Notes under the pieces: model-generated
The model's database searches: none
What the model was told of the DNA's origin: nothing
What the model saw: only the letters and a program-made list of their open reading frames with translations
Made by a program: the position numbers and the translations under genes
Shown: positions 24,150-31,766 of the stretch, piece after piece
Layout: each line of letters begins with the position of its first letter
Numbering within the stretch: position 1 is the first letter of the stretch
DNA from: Syntrophomonas sp.
GTDB lineage: Bacteria; Bacillota; Syntrophomonadia; Syntrophomonadales; Syntrophomonadaceae
DNA length: 31,766 nucleotides
Direction: 5' to 3'
Assembly: GCA_028709355.1 (NCBI GenBank)
Contig: JAQVXF010000001.1
Span: 1 to 31,766 of the forward strand

Positions 24150-26219
24150 TTATAGCACTATTTTGGTGAAATCCGCCAATTGGTTACCCATGTTCGCGAT
24201 GGTCTTCAACAAGCCCAAGCGGGCCGCCCGCAGCTCAGGATCCTCCACCATCACCATCACCGCCTCGAAGAATTCATCCAGGGCAGGCCGCAGCCCCGCT
24301 ATCAATTTCAATCCTTCCATGAAGTCTTCTGCCTGGAAAGCCCTGTCCACTAACGGTTGAGTTTCCCTTACCTCAGCGTAGAGAGTCTTCTCACTAGGGT
24401 CGACAAGCAGTTCGGAGCGTACATCCAAGCTGGCCCATTTTTTAGACAGGTTATGGGCACGGTTGAAAACCACCATGAAATCTTGCCAACCCGACGATTC
24501 CTTGAATAGACGGACCGCATCGGCCCGGGCTATGATCTGTTGCAGATCATCGACATCCCGTTCCAACACCGCATCTATCACATCATAGGAATATCCCCGG
24601 TCCGACATAATCCCGCGCATCCTCTGGAGAATAAAATCCATCAGGTCGGCAGCAGTCGCCCCGGCATCACGAGTGAGTCCAAACCTGCCCATGACGGCAT
24701 GAGTCTCAGTAATCAATACGCGCAAATCAACCCTCAACCCGAGGTCGATTATCATATATACTATCCCCAGGGCCTGGCGCCTCAAAGCATAGGGGTCTTG
24801 AGAACCAGAGGGTTTTATACCCATGGCGAAGAAAGCGGTAAGGTTGAATAGCTTTTCTGCCAGGGCCAATACTTGGCCAGTCTCTGAATCAGGCAGCCGA
24901 TCACCGGCAAACCGGGGCAAGTAATGCTCCAGGATGGCTTCCGCCACCTGGCTGTCCTCACCATCGTGGAGGGCGTAATACCGGCCCATTATCCCCTGCA
25001 ATTCAGGGAATTCATACACCATATTGCTGAGCAGGTCAGCCTTGCATAAGAATGCAGCCCGGTCGAGTTGGTCCGGGTCGCCCATCCCCAGAGTGCGACC
25101 TATGAAGATTGCCAGACTGCGCAGGCACTGGACTTTATCCAGGATGCTGCCCAGCTTTTCGTGGAACATGACGTTCTGCAAACCGGGCACCAACTGGGCC
25201 AGCGATTTGGCGGTGTCCTCCCGCCAGAAGAAGAGAGCATCTTCCAGGCGGGCCTTCAACACTCTTTCATTACCTGCCCTGACCAGATCCAGGCAATAAT
25301 CGGTACCATTTCTGACCCCGACAAATCCAGCCATCAGCTTATTGTCCGCCGTGAAGACGGGGAAATAGCGCTGGTGGGCGATCATGCTGGTGGTCAGGAC
25401 TTCCGCGGGGACCTCAAGATAAGCGGGGGAGAATTCTCCAAAAAAGGCAGTGGGATACTCCACCAGGAAGGATACTTCGTTTAACAGGTCTTCGTTCTCC
25501 ATCGCCCTACCACCTGCCCGCTGTGCTGCTTCTTGGACCTGGGCCCAGATCATTGCCTTACGCTGCTCCTGATCCACGATTACATAATTGTCCTGCAATG
25601 CATCGAAGTATTCATTTATACTGGCTACTGTGATCGCCTCCGGGGCCAGGAAACGATGCCCTCTGGTCCAATCCGAACTGCTTACATTCTCGATCTTGAT
25701 CGGCAATTGCCCGGTCCCGTAGATGGCCAGGAGCCAGCGGATGGGGCGGGCAAACCGGATCTGGAAATAGCCCCAGCGCATCGAGCGGGGAAAGTTCAGG
25801 GCATTTATCATCTCGGTCAACAAACCGGGCAGCAGTTCCTCAGTAAGGCCGCCGGGTTCATGCCGTACTGCGTATACATACTCGATTCCCCCTACCTCTC
25901 TTATCACCAGGGAGTCAACCTCTATGCCCTGGCTGCGGGCGAAACCTAACGCCGCTTTACTGGGCGAGCCATCCTTATCATAAGCTGCCGATCCCTTGGG
26001 ACCCCGGTTTTCGATGATAGTGTCCCGCTGTTGTTCCGACAGGCTTTTAACCAACAGGACCAAACGTCGCGGGGTACCCAGGGTTACAACCTCAGCGAAA
26101 TCCAGGTGGCTTTGCTGCAATTTGCTGCTGGCAATCTCTTTAAGATCTTTCAGGGCGTCCGGCATTAACGCCGAAGGTATCTCTTCCACCCCGATCTCGA
26201 GAAGCATATCTTTACTCAT
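24150..26219 (-). CDS. glyS: Glycyl-tRNA synthetase beta subunit
   Basis: The 689-residue tRNA-binding subunit of the bacterial alpha2beta2 glycyl-tRNA synthetase. Typical segments: LLEIGVEEIPSALMPDALKDL, NRGPKGSAAYDKDG, FPRSMRWGYFQIRFARPIRWL, TTSMIAHQRYFPVFTADNKLM, NGTDYCLDLVRAGNERVLKARLEDALFFWREDT and KADLLSNMVYEFPELQGIMG, which recalls HD-domain tRNA synthetase subunits. The C-terminal half is the anticodon-binding region. The start overlaps the glyQ stop in TAATG. Length is normal. Confidence 0.97.
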   Translation of the reverse strand: MSKDMLLEIGVEEIPSALMPDALKDLKEIASSKLQQSHLDFAEVVTLGTPRRLVLLVKSLSEQQRDTIIENRGPKGSAAYDKDGSPSKAALGFARSQGIEVDSLVIREVGGIEYVYAVRHEPGGLTEELLPGLLTEMINALNFPRSMRWGYFQIRFARPIRWLLAIYGTGQLPIKIENVSSSDWTRGHRFLAPEAITVASINEYFDALQDNYVIVDQEQRKAMIWAQVQEAAQRAGGRAMENEDLLNEVSFLVEYPTAFFGEFSPAYLEVPAEVLTTSMIAHQRYFPVFTADNKLMAGFVGVRNGTDYCLDLVRAGNERVLKARLEDALFFWREDTAKSLAQLVPGLQNVMFHEKLGSILDKVQCLRSLAIFIGRTLGMGDPDQLDRAAFLCKADLLSNMVYEFPELQGIMGRYYALHDGEDSQVAEAILEHYLPRFAGDRLPDSETGQVLALAEKLFNLTAFFAMGIKPSGSQDPYALRRQALGIVYMIIDLGLRVDLRVLITETHAVMGRFGLTRDAGATAADLMDFILQRMRGIMSDRGYSYDVIDAVLERDVDDLQQIIARADAVRLFKESSGWQDFMVVFNRAHNLSKKWASLDVRSELLVDPSEKTLYAEVRETQPLVDRAFQAEDFMEGLKLIAGLRPALDEFFEAVMVMVEDPELRAARLGLLKTIANMGNQLADFTKIVL

Positions 26220-27133
26220 TACCCTTGCACCTCCTTGGTCTGCAATAGTGCCGCTCTTAGGTTTTCGTCCTTCAAAAGCGGATAGCCCATCCGCTCCCGC
26301 TGTTCAAGGTATTCACGGGCTACCGTGCGGGCCAGGTTGCGAACCCGGCCGATATATCCAGTGCGTTCGGTAACGCTTATGGCTCCGCGGGCGTCGAGCA
26401 GGTTAAAAAGATGCGAACACTTGAGGACATAATCGTAAGCCGGTTGGGGCAGTTTCAATTCTGCCACCCGCCGGGCTTCCTCCTCGCAGAGGTTAAACAT
26501 GGTGGTCAAAGTGGGGACGTCGGCCACGGTGAAATTATAATGTGAATAGTCCACCTCCGCCTGGTGGTGTACATCAGCATAGCTGATACCATCCACCCAC
26601 TCTACATCGAAGACACTTTCCCGATTCTGGATGTACATGGCGATCCGCTCCAAACCATAAGTAATCTCCGCACTGACCGGGTAGCAGTCGAAACCTCCAC
26701 ATTGTTGGAAATAGGTAAACTGGGTTATCTCCATGCCATCCAACCATATCTCCCATCCCAATCCCCAGGCCCCCAAGGTTGGTGATTCCCAGTTGTCCTC
26801 CACCAACCGGATGTCATGTTTCCCCGGCTCAATGCCTAAACGGCGCAGGCTCTCCAGGTACAAATCGATCACATCATCGGGGGAGGGTTTCAGGATGACC
26901 TGGAACTGGTAGTAGTGCTGAAGACGATTGGGATTCTGCCCATAGCGCCCGTCGGTGGGCCGCCGGGAGGGCTCGACGTAGGCCACGTTCCATGGCTCGG
27001 GTCCCAAGCAACGCAAAAAGGTGGCCGGATTCATGGTCCCCGCCCCCTTCTCCATGTCATAGGGCTGCTGGATGATGCAGCCCTGTTGTCCCCAGAACTC
27101 TTGCAGGTTGATGATGATCTCCTGGAAATTCAT
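26219..27133 (-). CDS. glyQ: Glycyl-tRNA synthetase alpha subunit
   Basis: The 304-residue catalytic subunit, a class II aminoacyl-tRNA synthetase that activates glycine. It is highly recognisable: NFQEIIINLQEFWGQQGCII, QPYDMEKGAGTMNPATFLR, VEPSRRPTDGRYGQNPNRLQ, HYYQFQVILKPSP, EDNWESPTLGAWGLGWEIWL and SAEITYGLERIAMYIQ (class II motif 3). Start ATG 27133 has AGGGGGT 6 bases upstream. The gene is preceded by a complete T-box leader, so transcription should depend on uncharged tRNA-Gly. It has one-base coupling to glyS. Confidence 0.98.
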   Translation of the reverse strand: MNFQEIIINLQEFWGQQGCIIQQPYDMEKGAGTMNPATFLRCLGPEPWNVAYVEPSRRPTDGRYGQNPNRLQHYYQFQVILKPSPDDVIDLYLESLRRLGIEPGKHDIRLVEDNWESPTLGAWGLGWEIWLDGMEITQFTYFQQCGGFDCYPVSAEITYGLERIAMYIQNRESVFDVEWVDGISYADVHHQAEVDYSHYNFTVADVPTLTTMFNLCEEEARRVAELKLPQPAYDYVLKCSHLFNLLDARGAISVTERTGYIGRVRNLARTVAREYLEQRERMGYPLLKDENLRAALLQTKEVQG

Positions 27134-27235
27134 TGTTCGACCCCCTATGATATTTTATTGGCGAGCAACACCTGTGATCAGGATGCTCTCATAATCGGCT
27201 CAACCAGCCATTAAGCCTGGATATCGGCCCCGAAA

Positions 27236-27267
27236 ATAAAAAAGCCCGTAACACAACAGGGACGGGA
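27236..27267 (-). terminator. T-box-controlled terminator upstream of glyQ
   Basis: On the minus strand GTCCCGT...ACGGGC forms the stem (inner CCCTGTTGTGT), followed by TTTTTTATTTT. The 5' arm follows directly on the T-box sequence, the usual terminator half of a T-box switch. Confidence 0.88.
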
Positions 27268-27432
27268 CTAAAAACCCGCGGTTCCACCCTGCTTGACACG
27301 TGGCCCACCTCTTGAATGTCCATTACTCCGAAACGCCTTCAGATACAGACCCTGCCGGTTCACATCCTGCCCGGCTTTCTGGAAGGGGCTGTTTACCTTA
27401 CTCCTTTTCATCATCGTATGGCTATTAAATTC
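27236..27432 (-). ncRNA. Glycine T-box leader of glyQ-glyS
   Basis: The minus strand contains the conserved T-box AGGGTGGAACCGCGGG (27290-27275) followed by a terminator hairpin, about 145 bases upstream of glyQ. An upstream stem I region includes AAAGGAGTAAGG and a probable specifier triplet GGC (Gly) in CTGAAGGCGTTTC. The triplet is assigned by fit to the downstream gene and is less certain than the T-box itself. Uncharged tRNA-Gly should stabilise the antiterminator and switch on the synthetase operon. Confidence 0.92.
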
Positions 27433-27438
27433 ATTGAT

Positions 27439-27468
27439 AGTTTATCAACCGCAGTCCCAGCTTGTCAA
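27439..27468 (-). promoter_or_regulatory. Promoter of the glyQ-glyS T-box transcript, overlapping the recO stop
   Basis: On the minus strand consensus TTGACA (27468-27463), an 18-base spacer and TAAACT (27444-27439). The TGA inside TTGACA is the stop codon of recO, so promoter and coding end share bases. Confidence 0.72.
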
Positions 27469-28223
27469 ATGGAAACCGCCATGGCCTGCTTCAGCCAGCG
27501 AATCGTGTTCTTGACCCGAAATTTCTGTTCCACATGGTATTCCAGGTAGCGCTCCAAGAACGACTCCAACTGGCGCATGACCTCCGGTGAAGCCTTGACC
27601 CGGCGCACGGCCTGCAAAGAGCCCTCAGAGAGCAAACGGATCAGCGCCAGGCAATCGCCCCGCAGGTGCATCAGGCTGGTATCTCCCGTCGAGCAACCGG
27701 CACACACTAAGCCTCCATCAGCCAGGCTGAAAGCATATTGACTGGGAACCCGCCCGCCACACTGCACGCATTGGTCGAGTACCGGCTTATAACCCAGGTG
27801 GACCAACAACCGGCTTTCGAAGAGGCGCACCAGCAGGGGATTAAATCCCTCGGCATCGATGATTTCCAGGACCGCCAGCAGCTCTTGGTATAGGCCGGGC
27901 AGAGGGACCTTGTCCATCAGGCTCTTGTCCATGATCTCCATCATGTATACGTTGTAGAGGGTGCGATTCAAGTCTTCGCGGGAATTGCCAAAGAAATCAA
28001 TGACCCGGCCCTGGGTGATTATGTCCATGTTACGCCCCTGGCTGAAAAAAAGGAGGGAATGGCAAAAAGGCTGGACACAGCCGCGCAGACTGCTCTTGGG
28101 CTTTTTGACTCCTTTGGCTACGGCGGTCAGCTTGCCCTCTTTCTCAGTGAAGACAGTGACCAATTGGTCGCTCTCCCTCAGATTGCGGGCTCGCAAAATT
28201 ATGGCACGACTGCGGTAATACAT
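27465..28223 (-). CDS. recO: DNA repair protein RecO
   Basis: A 252-residue recombination mediator that with RecR loads RecA onto SSB-coated single strands. The N-terminal OB fold has YRSRAIILRARNLRESDQLV, VFTEKEGKLTAVAKGVKKPKS. A helical domain contains the zinc-binding Cys pairs CVQCGG and CAGC, common in Gram-positive RecO. I chose ATG 28223 because AAGGAG lies 6 bases upstream; TTG 28229 would abut the Shine-Dalgarno. The 3' end overlaps the glyQ promoter. Confidence 0.95.
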   Translation of the reverse strand: MYYRSRAIILRARNLRESDQLVTVFTEKEGKLTAVAKGVKKPKSSLRGCVQPFCHSLLFFSQGRNMDIITQGRVIDFFGNSREDLNRTLYNVYMMEIMDKSLMDKVPLPGLYQELLAVLEIIDAEGFNPLLVRLFESRLLVHLGYKPVLDQCVQCGGRVPSQYAFSLADGGLVCAGCSTGDTSLMHLRGDCLALIRLLSEGSLQAVRRVKASPEVMRQLESFLERYLEYHVEQKFRVKNTIRWLKQAMAVSI

Positions 28224-28265
28224 GCTCAACTCCTTAACACCTCGGTTGACTGGATTGGGATAGGA

Positions 28266-28943
28266 CTATTTTTCGCAGGTAGTTGGGTAGGATCGCAGTA
28301 ATTGACCGGCATTGCTGGTGCCGATCCGGTCAGCTCCCGCTTCTATAAGGGCCAAGGCGAAAGCGCGGTCTCTTATTCCTCCCGAAGCCTTTATCTTTAG
28401 AGAGGGTCGCTTGTATTGCATGAGTTGGGCGATATCATCTAAGCTAGCGCCGCGCGGCCCGAAGCCGGTCGAAGTTTTGACAAAATCAGCTTCGGTCTGG
28501 TTAATCACTCCCGCCACTGCCCCTAGTTGGTTATAATCAAGCAAGCCCGTCTCTACTATCACTTTGAGAATGAACGGCTGCTTTTGTTTCAAAGCCGCTA
28601 CAGCCTCGATCTCCTGTCGCACGGTCTGATAATTCCCGTCTTTACAGGCGCCGATATTTATTACCATATCCAGTTCGTCAGCGCCCTGATCCAGCGACCA
28701 GGCCGCCAGACAAGACTTGCCGGTCAGCCCATCGGCACCCAGCGGAAAACCGACCACGGTGCATAGCTTGACCGCAGTACCCGTCAACAAGCGGCGACAA
28801 AGGGAGATCCGATAGGGATGCACACATACTGCCGCCAAATGGCGTTCGCTGGCTTCCTGGCACAATGCCTCTATATCTGTTTGCCGGGCGTCAGCTTTCA
28901 AATTGGTGCTGTCTATATACGAAGCCAGATCCACCCCATTCAT
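28266..28943 (-). CDS. deoC: Deoxyribose-phosphate aldolase
   Basis: A 225-residue class I aldolase that splits 2-deoxyribose-5-phosphate into glyceraldehyde-3-phosphate and acetaldehyde in deoxynucleoside catabolism. Visible active-site residues are Asp92 in DELDMVINIG, the Schiff-base Lys156 in FVKTSTGFGPRGAS and Lys185 in KIKASGGIRD. IDSTNLKADA is the usual N-terminal motif and VCVHPYRISLCRRLL follows. Start ATG 28943. It lies between era and recO, a place where Bacillus has no such gene. Together with cdd two genes upstream it makes a small pyrimidine deoxynucleoside salvage set. Confidence 0.96.
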   Translation of the reverse strand: MNGVDLASYIDSTNLKADARQTDIEALCQEASERHLAAVCVHPYRISLCRRLLTGTAVKLCTVVGFPLGADGLTGKSCLAAWSLDQGADELDMVINIGACKDGNYQTVRQEIEAVAALKQKQPFILKVIVETGLLDYNQLGAVAGVINQTEADFVKTSTGFGPRGASLDDIAQLMQYKRPSLKIKASGGIRDRAFALALIEAGADRIGTSNAGQLLRSYPTTCEK

Positions 28944-28967
28944 CCTGTCACCCCACCATGCGCGACG

Positions 28968-29849
28968 CTAATTATGATAACCCAGTTGGTTCAGGTTGCC
29001 CGGGTTGTCCCGCCAGTTTTTCCTGACCTTGATCCATAAATCCAGGTACACCGAAGTATTCAGCATCTTCTCAATATCGGCGCGGGCCTGCTCGCCGATC
29101 TTTTTAAGCATCTGACCCTTTTTGCCGATGAGGATACCCTTCTGGGAATCCCTTTCGGTATTGATGACCGCCCGAATATAGATCTTATCGGGACTCTGGT
29201 GTTTGAATTCCTCAATTTCCACCGCCAGGGAATGTGGCACCTCGTCGCGAGTCAGGATGAGGGCCTTTTCTCTGATAAGTTCAGCCACGATGAATGATAC
29301 CGGCTGATCGGTCAGGTCATCCTCGGGATAATATAACGGGCCTTCCGGTAAATATTGGTAAGTCGTTTCCAGCAGCCGGTCCAGATTGTCACCTTGGGCA
29401 GCTGATATGGGAATGCACTCCATAAATTTCATCTGGTTGCAAAATGACTGCATGAACTGCTGGACTTCCTGGGGCTGGACCAGGTCAACCTTATTTACCA
29501 ACAAGAAAATCGGCACCTTGCTGTGCCTGAGCTGGTCGATGATGTGCTTCTCCCCGGGTCCGAAGGGACTGGTGACGTCGGTGATATAATAGATGATATC
29601 CACCTCGTCCAGGCTCTGGGTGGACACCTTCATCATATATTCTCCCAGCAGATGCTTGGGTTTGTGCATCCCCGGAGTATCGATAAATATTATTTGTCCC
29701 GATTCGGAGGTTAGAATCCCCTGGATGCGGGTCCGGGTGGTCTGGGGCTTATCAGATACGATGGCTATTTTGGACCCAATCAGCTTATTGACCAGCGTCG
29801 ATTTCCCCACGTTGGGACGACCGATAACGCTTACAAATCCAGACTTCAA
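28968..29849 (-). CDS. era: GTPase Era
   Basis: A 293-residue essential GTPase that checks the 3' end of 16S rRNA during 30S assembly. G motifs: GRPNVGKS (10-17), the switch I region SDKPQTTRTRIQGI, DTPG (57-60) and NKVD (119-122). The C-terminal KH domain includes IRAVINTERDSQKGILIGKKGQMLKKIG. The start is TTG 29849 with AGAAGGGG about 10 bases upstream. It is downstream of cdd and upstream of deoC in the same run. Confidence 0.97.
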   Translation of the reverse strand: MKSGFVSVIGRPNVGKSTLVNKLIGSKIAIVSDKPQTTRTRIQGILTSESGQIIFIDTPGMHKPKHLLGEYMMKVSTQSLDEVDIIYYITDVTSPFGPGEKHIIDQLRHSKVPIFLLVNKVDLVQPQEVQQFMQSFCNQMKFMECIPISAAQGDNLDRLLETTYQYLPEGPLYYPEDDLTDQPVSFIVAELIREKALILTRDEVPHSLAVEIEEFKHQSPDKIYIRAVINTERDSQKGILIGKKGQMLKKIGEQARADIEKMLNTSVYLDLWIKVRKNWRDNPGNLNQLGYHN

Positions 29850-29928
29850 AATTTTTATGCCCCTTCTGCCTTGGATGAGATCTCCGCAGCTTTATGTATT
29901 AACTGGTCCCCCTAGCCCGCCCACCGAG

Positions 29929-30327
29929 CTAGGATTTAGATTCAGTTTCCAGAGAGAACGCATAGGGCAGCATCTCTCTCAGGCTGTATTGCTCCAATTC
30001 ACCGGTTGCGGTGCTGATAATTATCTGCAGCGAGGGTGCGAATTCCGCCAGAACCTGCAGGCACGCCCCACACGGACTCAATCGGCCCCTACCGCTGGAA
30101 GTTATCGCCAAACATTCGAAGTGCCGCTCACCGGCCAGCACCGCGCAAAATAGGGCTACCCGCTCGGCGCAGATAGTGAGGCTGTAAGAGGCGTTCTCGA
30201 TGTTGGTCCCAGTGAAGACCTTGCCCGTGGCAGTCAAAAGGGCTGCTCCGACCCGATAATGGGAATAAGGTGCATAAGCCCTCTCCTGTGCGGTACGAGC
30301 AGCAGCTACCAGTTCCTCTCGGTTCAA
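29929..30327 (-). CDS. cdd: Cytidine deaminase
   Basis: A 132-residue zinc enzyme that deaminates cytidine and deoxycytidine to the uridine forms. The zinc and proton-transfer residues are in place: CAERVALF (Cys53, Glu55) and SPCGACLQVLAEF (Cys86, Cys89). AYAPYSHYRVGAALL and TGTNIENASYSLTICAER are the homotetrameric-type signatures. The start is TTG 30327 with GGAGG 6 bases upstream. The dgkA-cdd-era order is the usual Gram-positive one. Confidence 0.96.
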   Translation of the reverse strand: MNREELVAAARTAQERAYAPYSHYRVGAALLTATGKVFTGTNIENASYSLTICAERVALFCAVLAGERHFECLAITSSGRGRLSPCGACLQVLAEFAPSLQIIISTATGELEQYSLREMLPYAFSLETESKS

Positions 30328-30342
30328 ATCCTGCCTCCCCTT

Positions 30343-30702
30343 TCATTCGCCCAGGTGCAGCAGATGAGGTCCGAACACCAGTATCGCCATCACCAGGGCA
30401 TTGAGTGCTGCCAGTAGCACGGCTCCGGCAGCCAGGTCCTTGGCCATCTTGGCGACTGGATGCCGCTCGGGGCAAGCCAGGTCGACCGTTCTTTCTATGG
30501 CGCTATTGATAGTCTCAGCCGTCAGTACCAGGAAAATGGTCAGGCTAAGTAACGCCCATTCCACCCGGTCCAAACCGACTCCCCAACCCAAGCTCACCAC
30601 CAGCACAACTGCCAGGAGGTGTATCTGCATATTGGCACTAGTGGTTATGGATTGGTATACCCCATGAAAAGCATAGCAGAAACTAAGAGCCAGTCTTTTC
30701 AT
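30343..30702 (-). CDS. dgkA: Undecaprenol/diacylglycerol kinase (DgkA family)
   Basis: A 119-residue integral membrane kinase with three predicted membrane helices (about 28-43, 46-62, 93-112). In Gram-positives it phosphorylates undecaprenol for recycling of the cell-wall lipid carrier. The family core is AETINSAIERTVDL (Glu63-Leu75) and AKDLAAGAVLLAALNALV. The N-terminal SANMQIHL stands where relatives commonly have ERNxRIH, so the Glu often seen here is Ser22; whether this affects metal binding is unclear. It lies 6 bases after ybeY. Confidence 0.92.
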   Translation of the reverse strand: MKRLALSFCYAFHGVYQSITTSANMQIHLLAVVLVVSLGWGVGLDRVEWALLSLTIFLVLTAETINSAIERTVDLACPERHPVAKMAKDLAAGAVLLAALNALVMAILVFGPHLLHLGE

Positions 30703-30708
30703 CTCAGT

Positions 30709-31179
30709 CTACCTTTCCAGGTCGACACTCTGCAATATTTTTTCCTGCCAAGCCTGCATGGTCTGATCATCTGCTTCAGAACTATGCTCAAATCCCAGCA
30801 GGTGCAGCATGCCGTGGACGGTTAGAAAGCCCACCTCCCGAGCCAGGCTGTGCCCGTATTCCTGGCTCTGAACCAATGCTTTTTCTAAAGATATGACTAT
30901 GTCCCCGAGGATATTGGTCTCCTCCGAAGCATCATACTCAGGTTCATCTTCACCTGATTCATTCATGGCAAAAGAGAGAACATCAGTAGGGGAATCCTGA
31001 CCACGATATAGATGATTCAACTTGCGGATATAATCATCGTCGACCAGCAGGATGCTCAATTCAGTGTCCGGACCCAGATCATGCAACCGGGCAGTGGCAC
31101 TCACCACTTGGTTAATCACCTTTTCCAGGCTCAGATCATACTCCACCTTGGTCTGCTGGTTTGAGATCATCGTTTCCAA
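30709..31179 (-). CDS. ybeY: Endoribonuclease YbeY
   Basis: A 156-residue zinc-dependent RNase that matures the 3' end of 16S rRNA and takes part in ribosome quality control. The zinc motif HGMLHLLGFEHSSEADDQTM (H-x3-H-x5-H) is intact, preceded by LNHLYRGQDSPTDVLSF and LGDIVISLEKA. The start is TTG 31179, with AAGGAGGG 6 bases upstream; the in-frame ATG at 31170 is 15 bases from it. The start overlaps the end of the upstream HD-domain gene by 44 bases. Confidence 0.95.
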   Translation of the reverse strand: METMISNQQTKVEYDLSLEKVINQVVSATARLHDLGPDTELSILLVDDDYIRKLNHLYRGQDSPTDVLSFAMNESGEDEPEYDASEETNILGDIVISLEKALVQSQEYGHSLAREVGFLTVHGMLHLLGFEHSSEADDQTMQAWQEKILQSVDLER

Positions 31180-31766
31180 ATTGTTCCCTCCTTTTGGTAA
31201 ACTCCTGAACGATATCAGGGTACTCTATCCGCTTATGATAGACTCCTCCCAGGACATTGCAGAAGCTGTTCCCCAGCACATCCAGGTCCTTAAAAGTAAG
31301 GTCGCATTCATCCAGTTGGTGGTCGGTCAGTTTATCCCGGATTATCTTGTTGACCATTATCCGGATGTTGTCCAGGTTGGGATTGGGCAGGGAGCGGACC
31401 GCCGCCTCCACTGCATCAGCCAGCATCACCAGGGCCACTTCCTTGGTTTGTGGTTTGGGCCCCTCATATCTAAAGCTTTCCTCGTTCACCATGCCTTCAC
31501 CTTCTTCGGCGATAGCCTGGGTGTAGAAATACTTGGTCAGACTGGTACCGTGATGGCTGGCGATAAAATCGATTATCACCTCAGGCAAATGCGCTTCACG
31601 GGCCAGTTCCACGCCTTCTTTCACATGTGAGATTATTATGAGGGCACTTAAGGCCGGGGCTATCTTGTTGTGTGGTTCGTCATAACCGCGCTGGTTCTCG
31701 ACAAAGTATTCAGGCCGCTTAACTTTGCCGATATCATGGAAATATGAGCCAACCCTGACCAGCAGC
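31136..31766 (-). CDS. pgpH: PgpH/YqfF-type HD-domain membrane phosphodiesterase (C-terminal part, cut by window edge)
   Basis: The frame is open from the right edge to the stop at 31136, giving about 209 residues; the ATG at 31624 is internal. The visible part is the HD domain: YFHDIGKVKRPEYFVENQ at the edge, HNKIAPALSALIIISHVKEGVELA, IIDFIASHHGTSL and MLADAVEAAVRSL. In Listeria and Bacillus this 7TM-HD protein breaks down cyclic di-AMP, with the HD domain in the cytoplasm. The extracellular and membrane domains would be outside the window. The gene order pgpH-ybeY-dgkA-cdd-era matches Firmicutes and supports the name. Confidence 0.9.
   Translation of the reverse strand, partial: LLVRVGSYFHDIGKVKRPEYFVENQRGYDEPHNKIAPALSALIIISHVKEGVELAREAHLPEVIIDFIASHHGTSLTKYFYTQAIAEEGEGMVNEESFRYEGPKPQTKEVALVMLADAVEAAVRSLPNPNLDNIRIMVNKIIRDKLTDHQLDECDLTFKDLDVLGNSFCNVLGGVYHKRIEYPDIVQEFTKRREQFGNDDLKPADQGGV

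Overview
The window looks like chromosomal core from an anaerobic, endospore-lineage Firmicute, most likely class Clostridia and perhaps near Syntrophomonadaceae. That placement is inferred from gene order, a glycine T-box, a primary sigma factor next to dnaG, a PPDK/PpsR/CcpN gluconeogenesis block and a butyrate-type CoA-transferase. No rRNA or species-specific marker is present. Almost every gene is on the minus strand and reads right to left. Only a cell-surface pair at the left edge and one degV gene are on the plus strand.

Layout. (1) 1-990, plus strand: the C-terminal end of a poly-aspartate LPXTG wall-anchored protein, followed by a class D/E-like sortase. (2) 1142-3272, minus: a secreted transglutaminase-like protein and a secreted CAP (YkwD-type) protein in one operon, preceded by two tandem c-di-GMP-I (GEMM) riboswitches with their own terminator-type platforms. 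Together with block 1 this forms a cell-envelope module. (3) 3497-12851, minus: a translation/secretion run ylxM-ffh-rpsP-khpA-rimM-trmD-SPOUT methyltransferase-rplS-(terminator)-rbgA, then, after a 415-base gap, CoA-transferase-rnhB-yraN-folD. A strong promoter (TTGACA, 17, TAAAAT) drives ylxM, and a divergent promoter serves degV (13013-13855, plus). (4) 14096-15568, minus: a metallo-beta-lactamase-fold hydrolase and four tRNA genes (Asn; then Met, Glu, Val) in two transcription units. (5) 15663-31766, minus: pgpH (partial)-ybeY-dgkA-cdd-era-deoC-recO, a T-box, glyQ-glyS-ccpN-ppsR-ppdK (frameshifted), then dgt-dnaG-rpoD. As I recall it, this is the Bacillus subtilis yqfF-to-sigA order with deoC, ppdK and dgt added.

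How it fits together: block 3 builds ribosomes, modifies tRNA and targets proteins to membranes. Block 5 combines replication priming, the housekeeping sigma factor, glycyl-tRNA charging and control of pyruvate-to-PEP conversion (PPDK, its bifunctional regulator and a CBS-domain repressor). The most interesting points are the tandem riboswitches over the wall-protein operon, a FolD whose usual catalytic Lys is replaced, the ppdK frameshift, and the poly-Asp LPXTG protein beside its probable sortase. All functional statements come from reading translated motifs; no database search was run.
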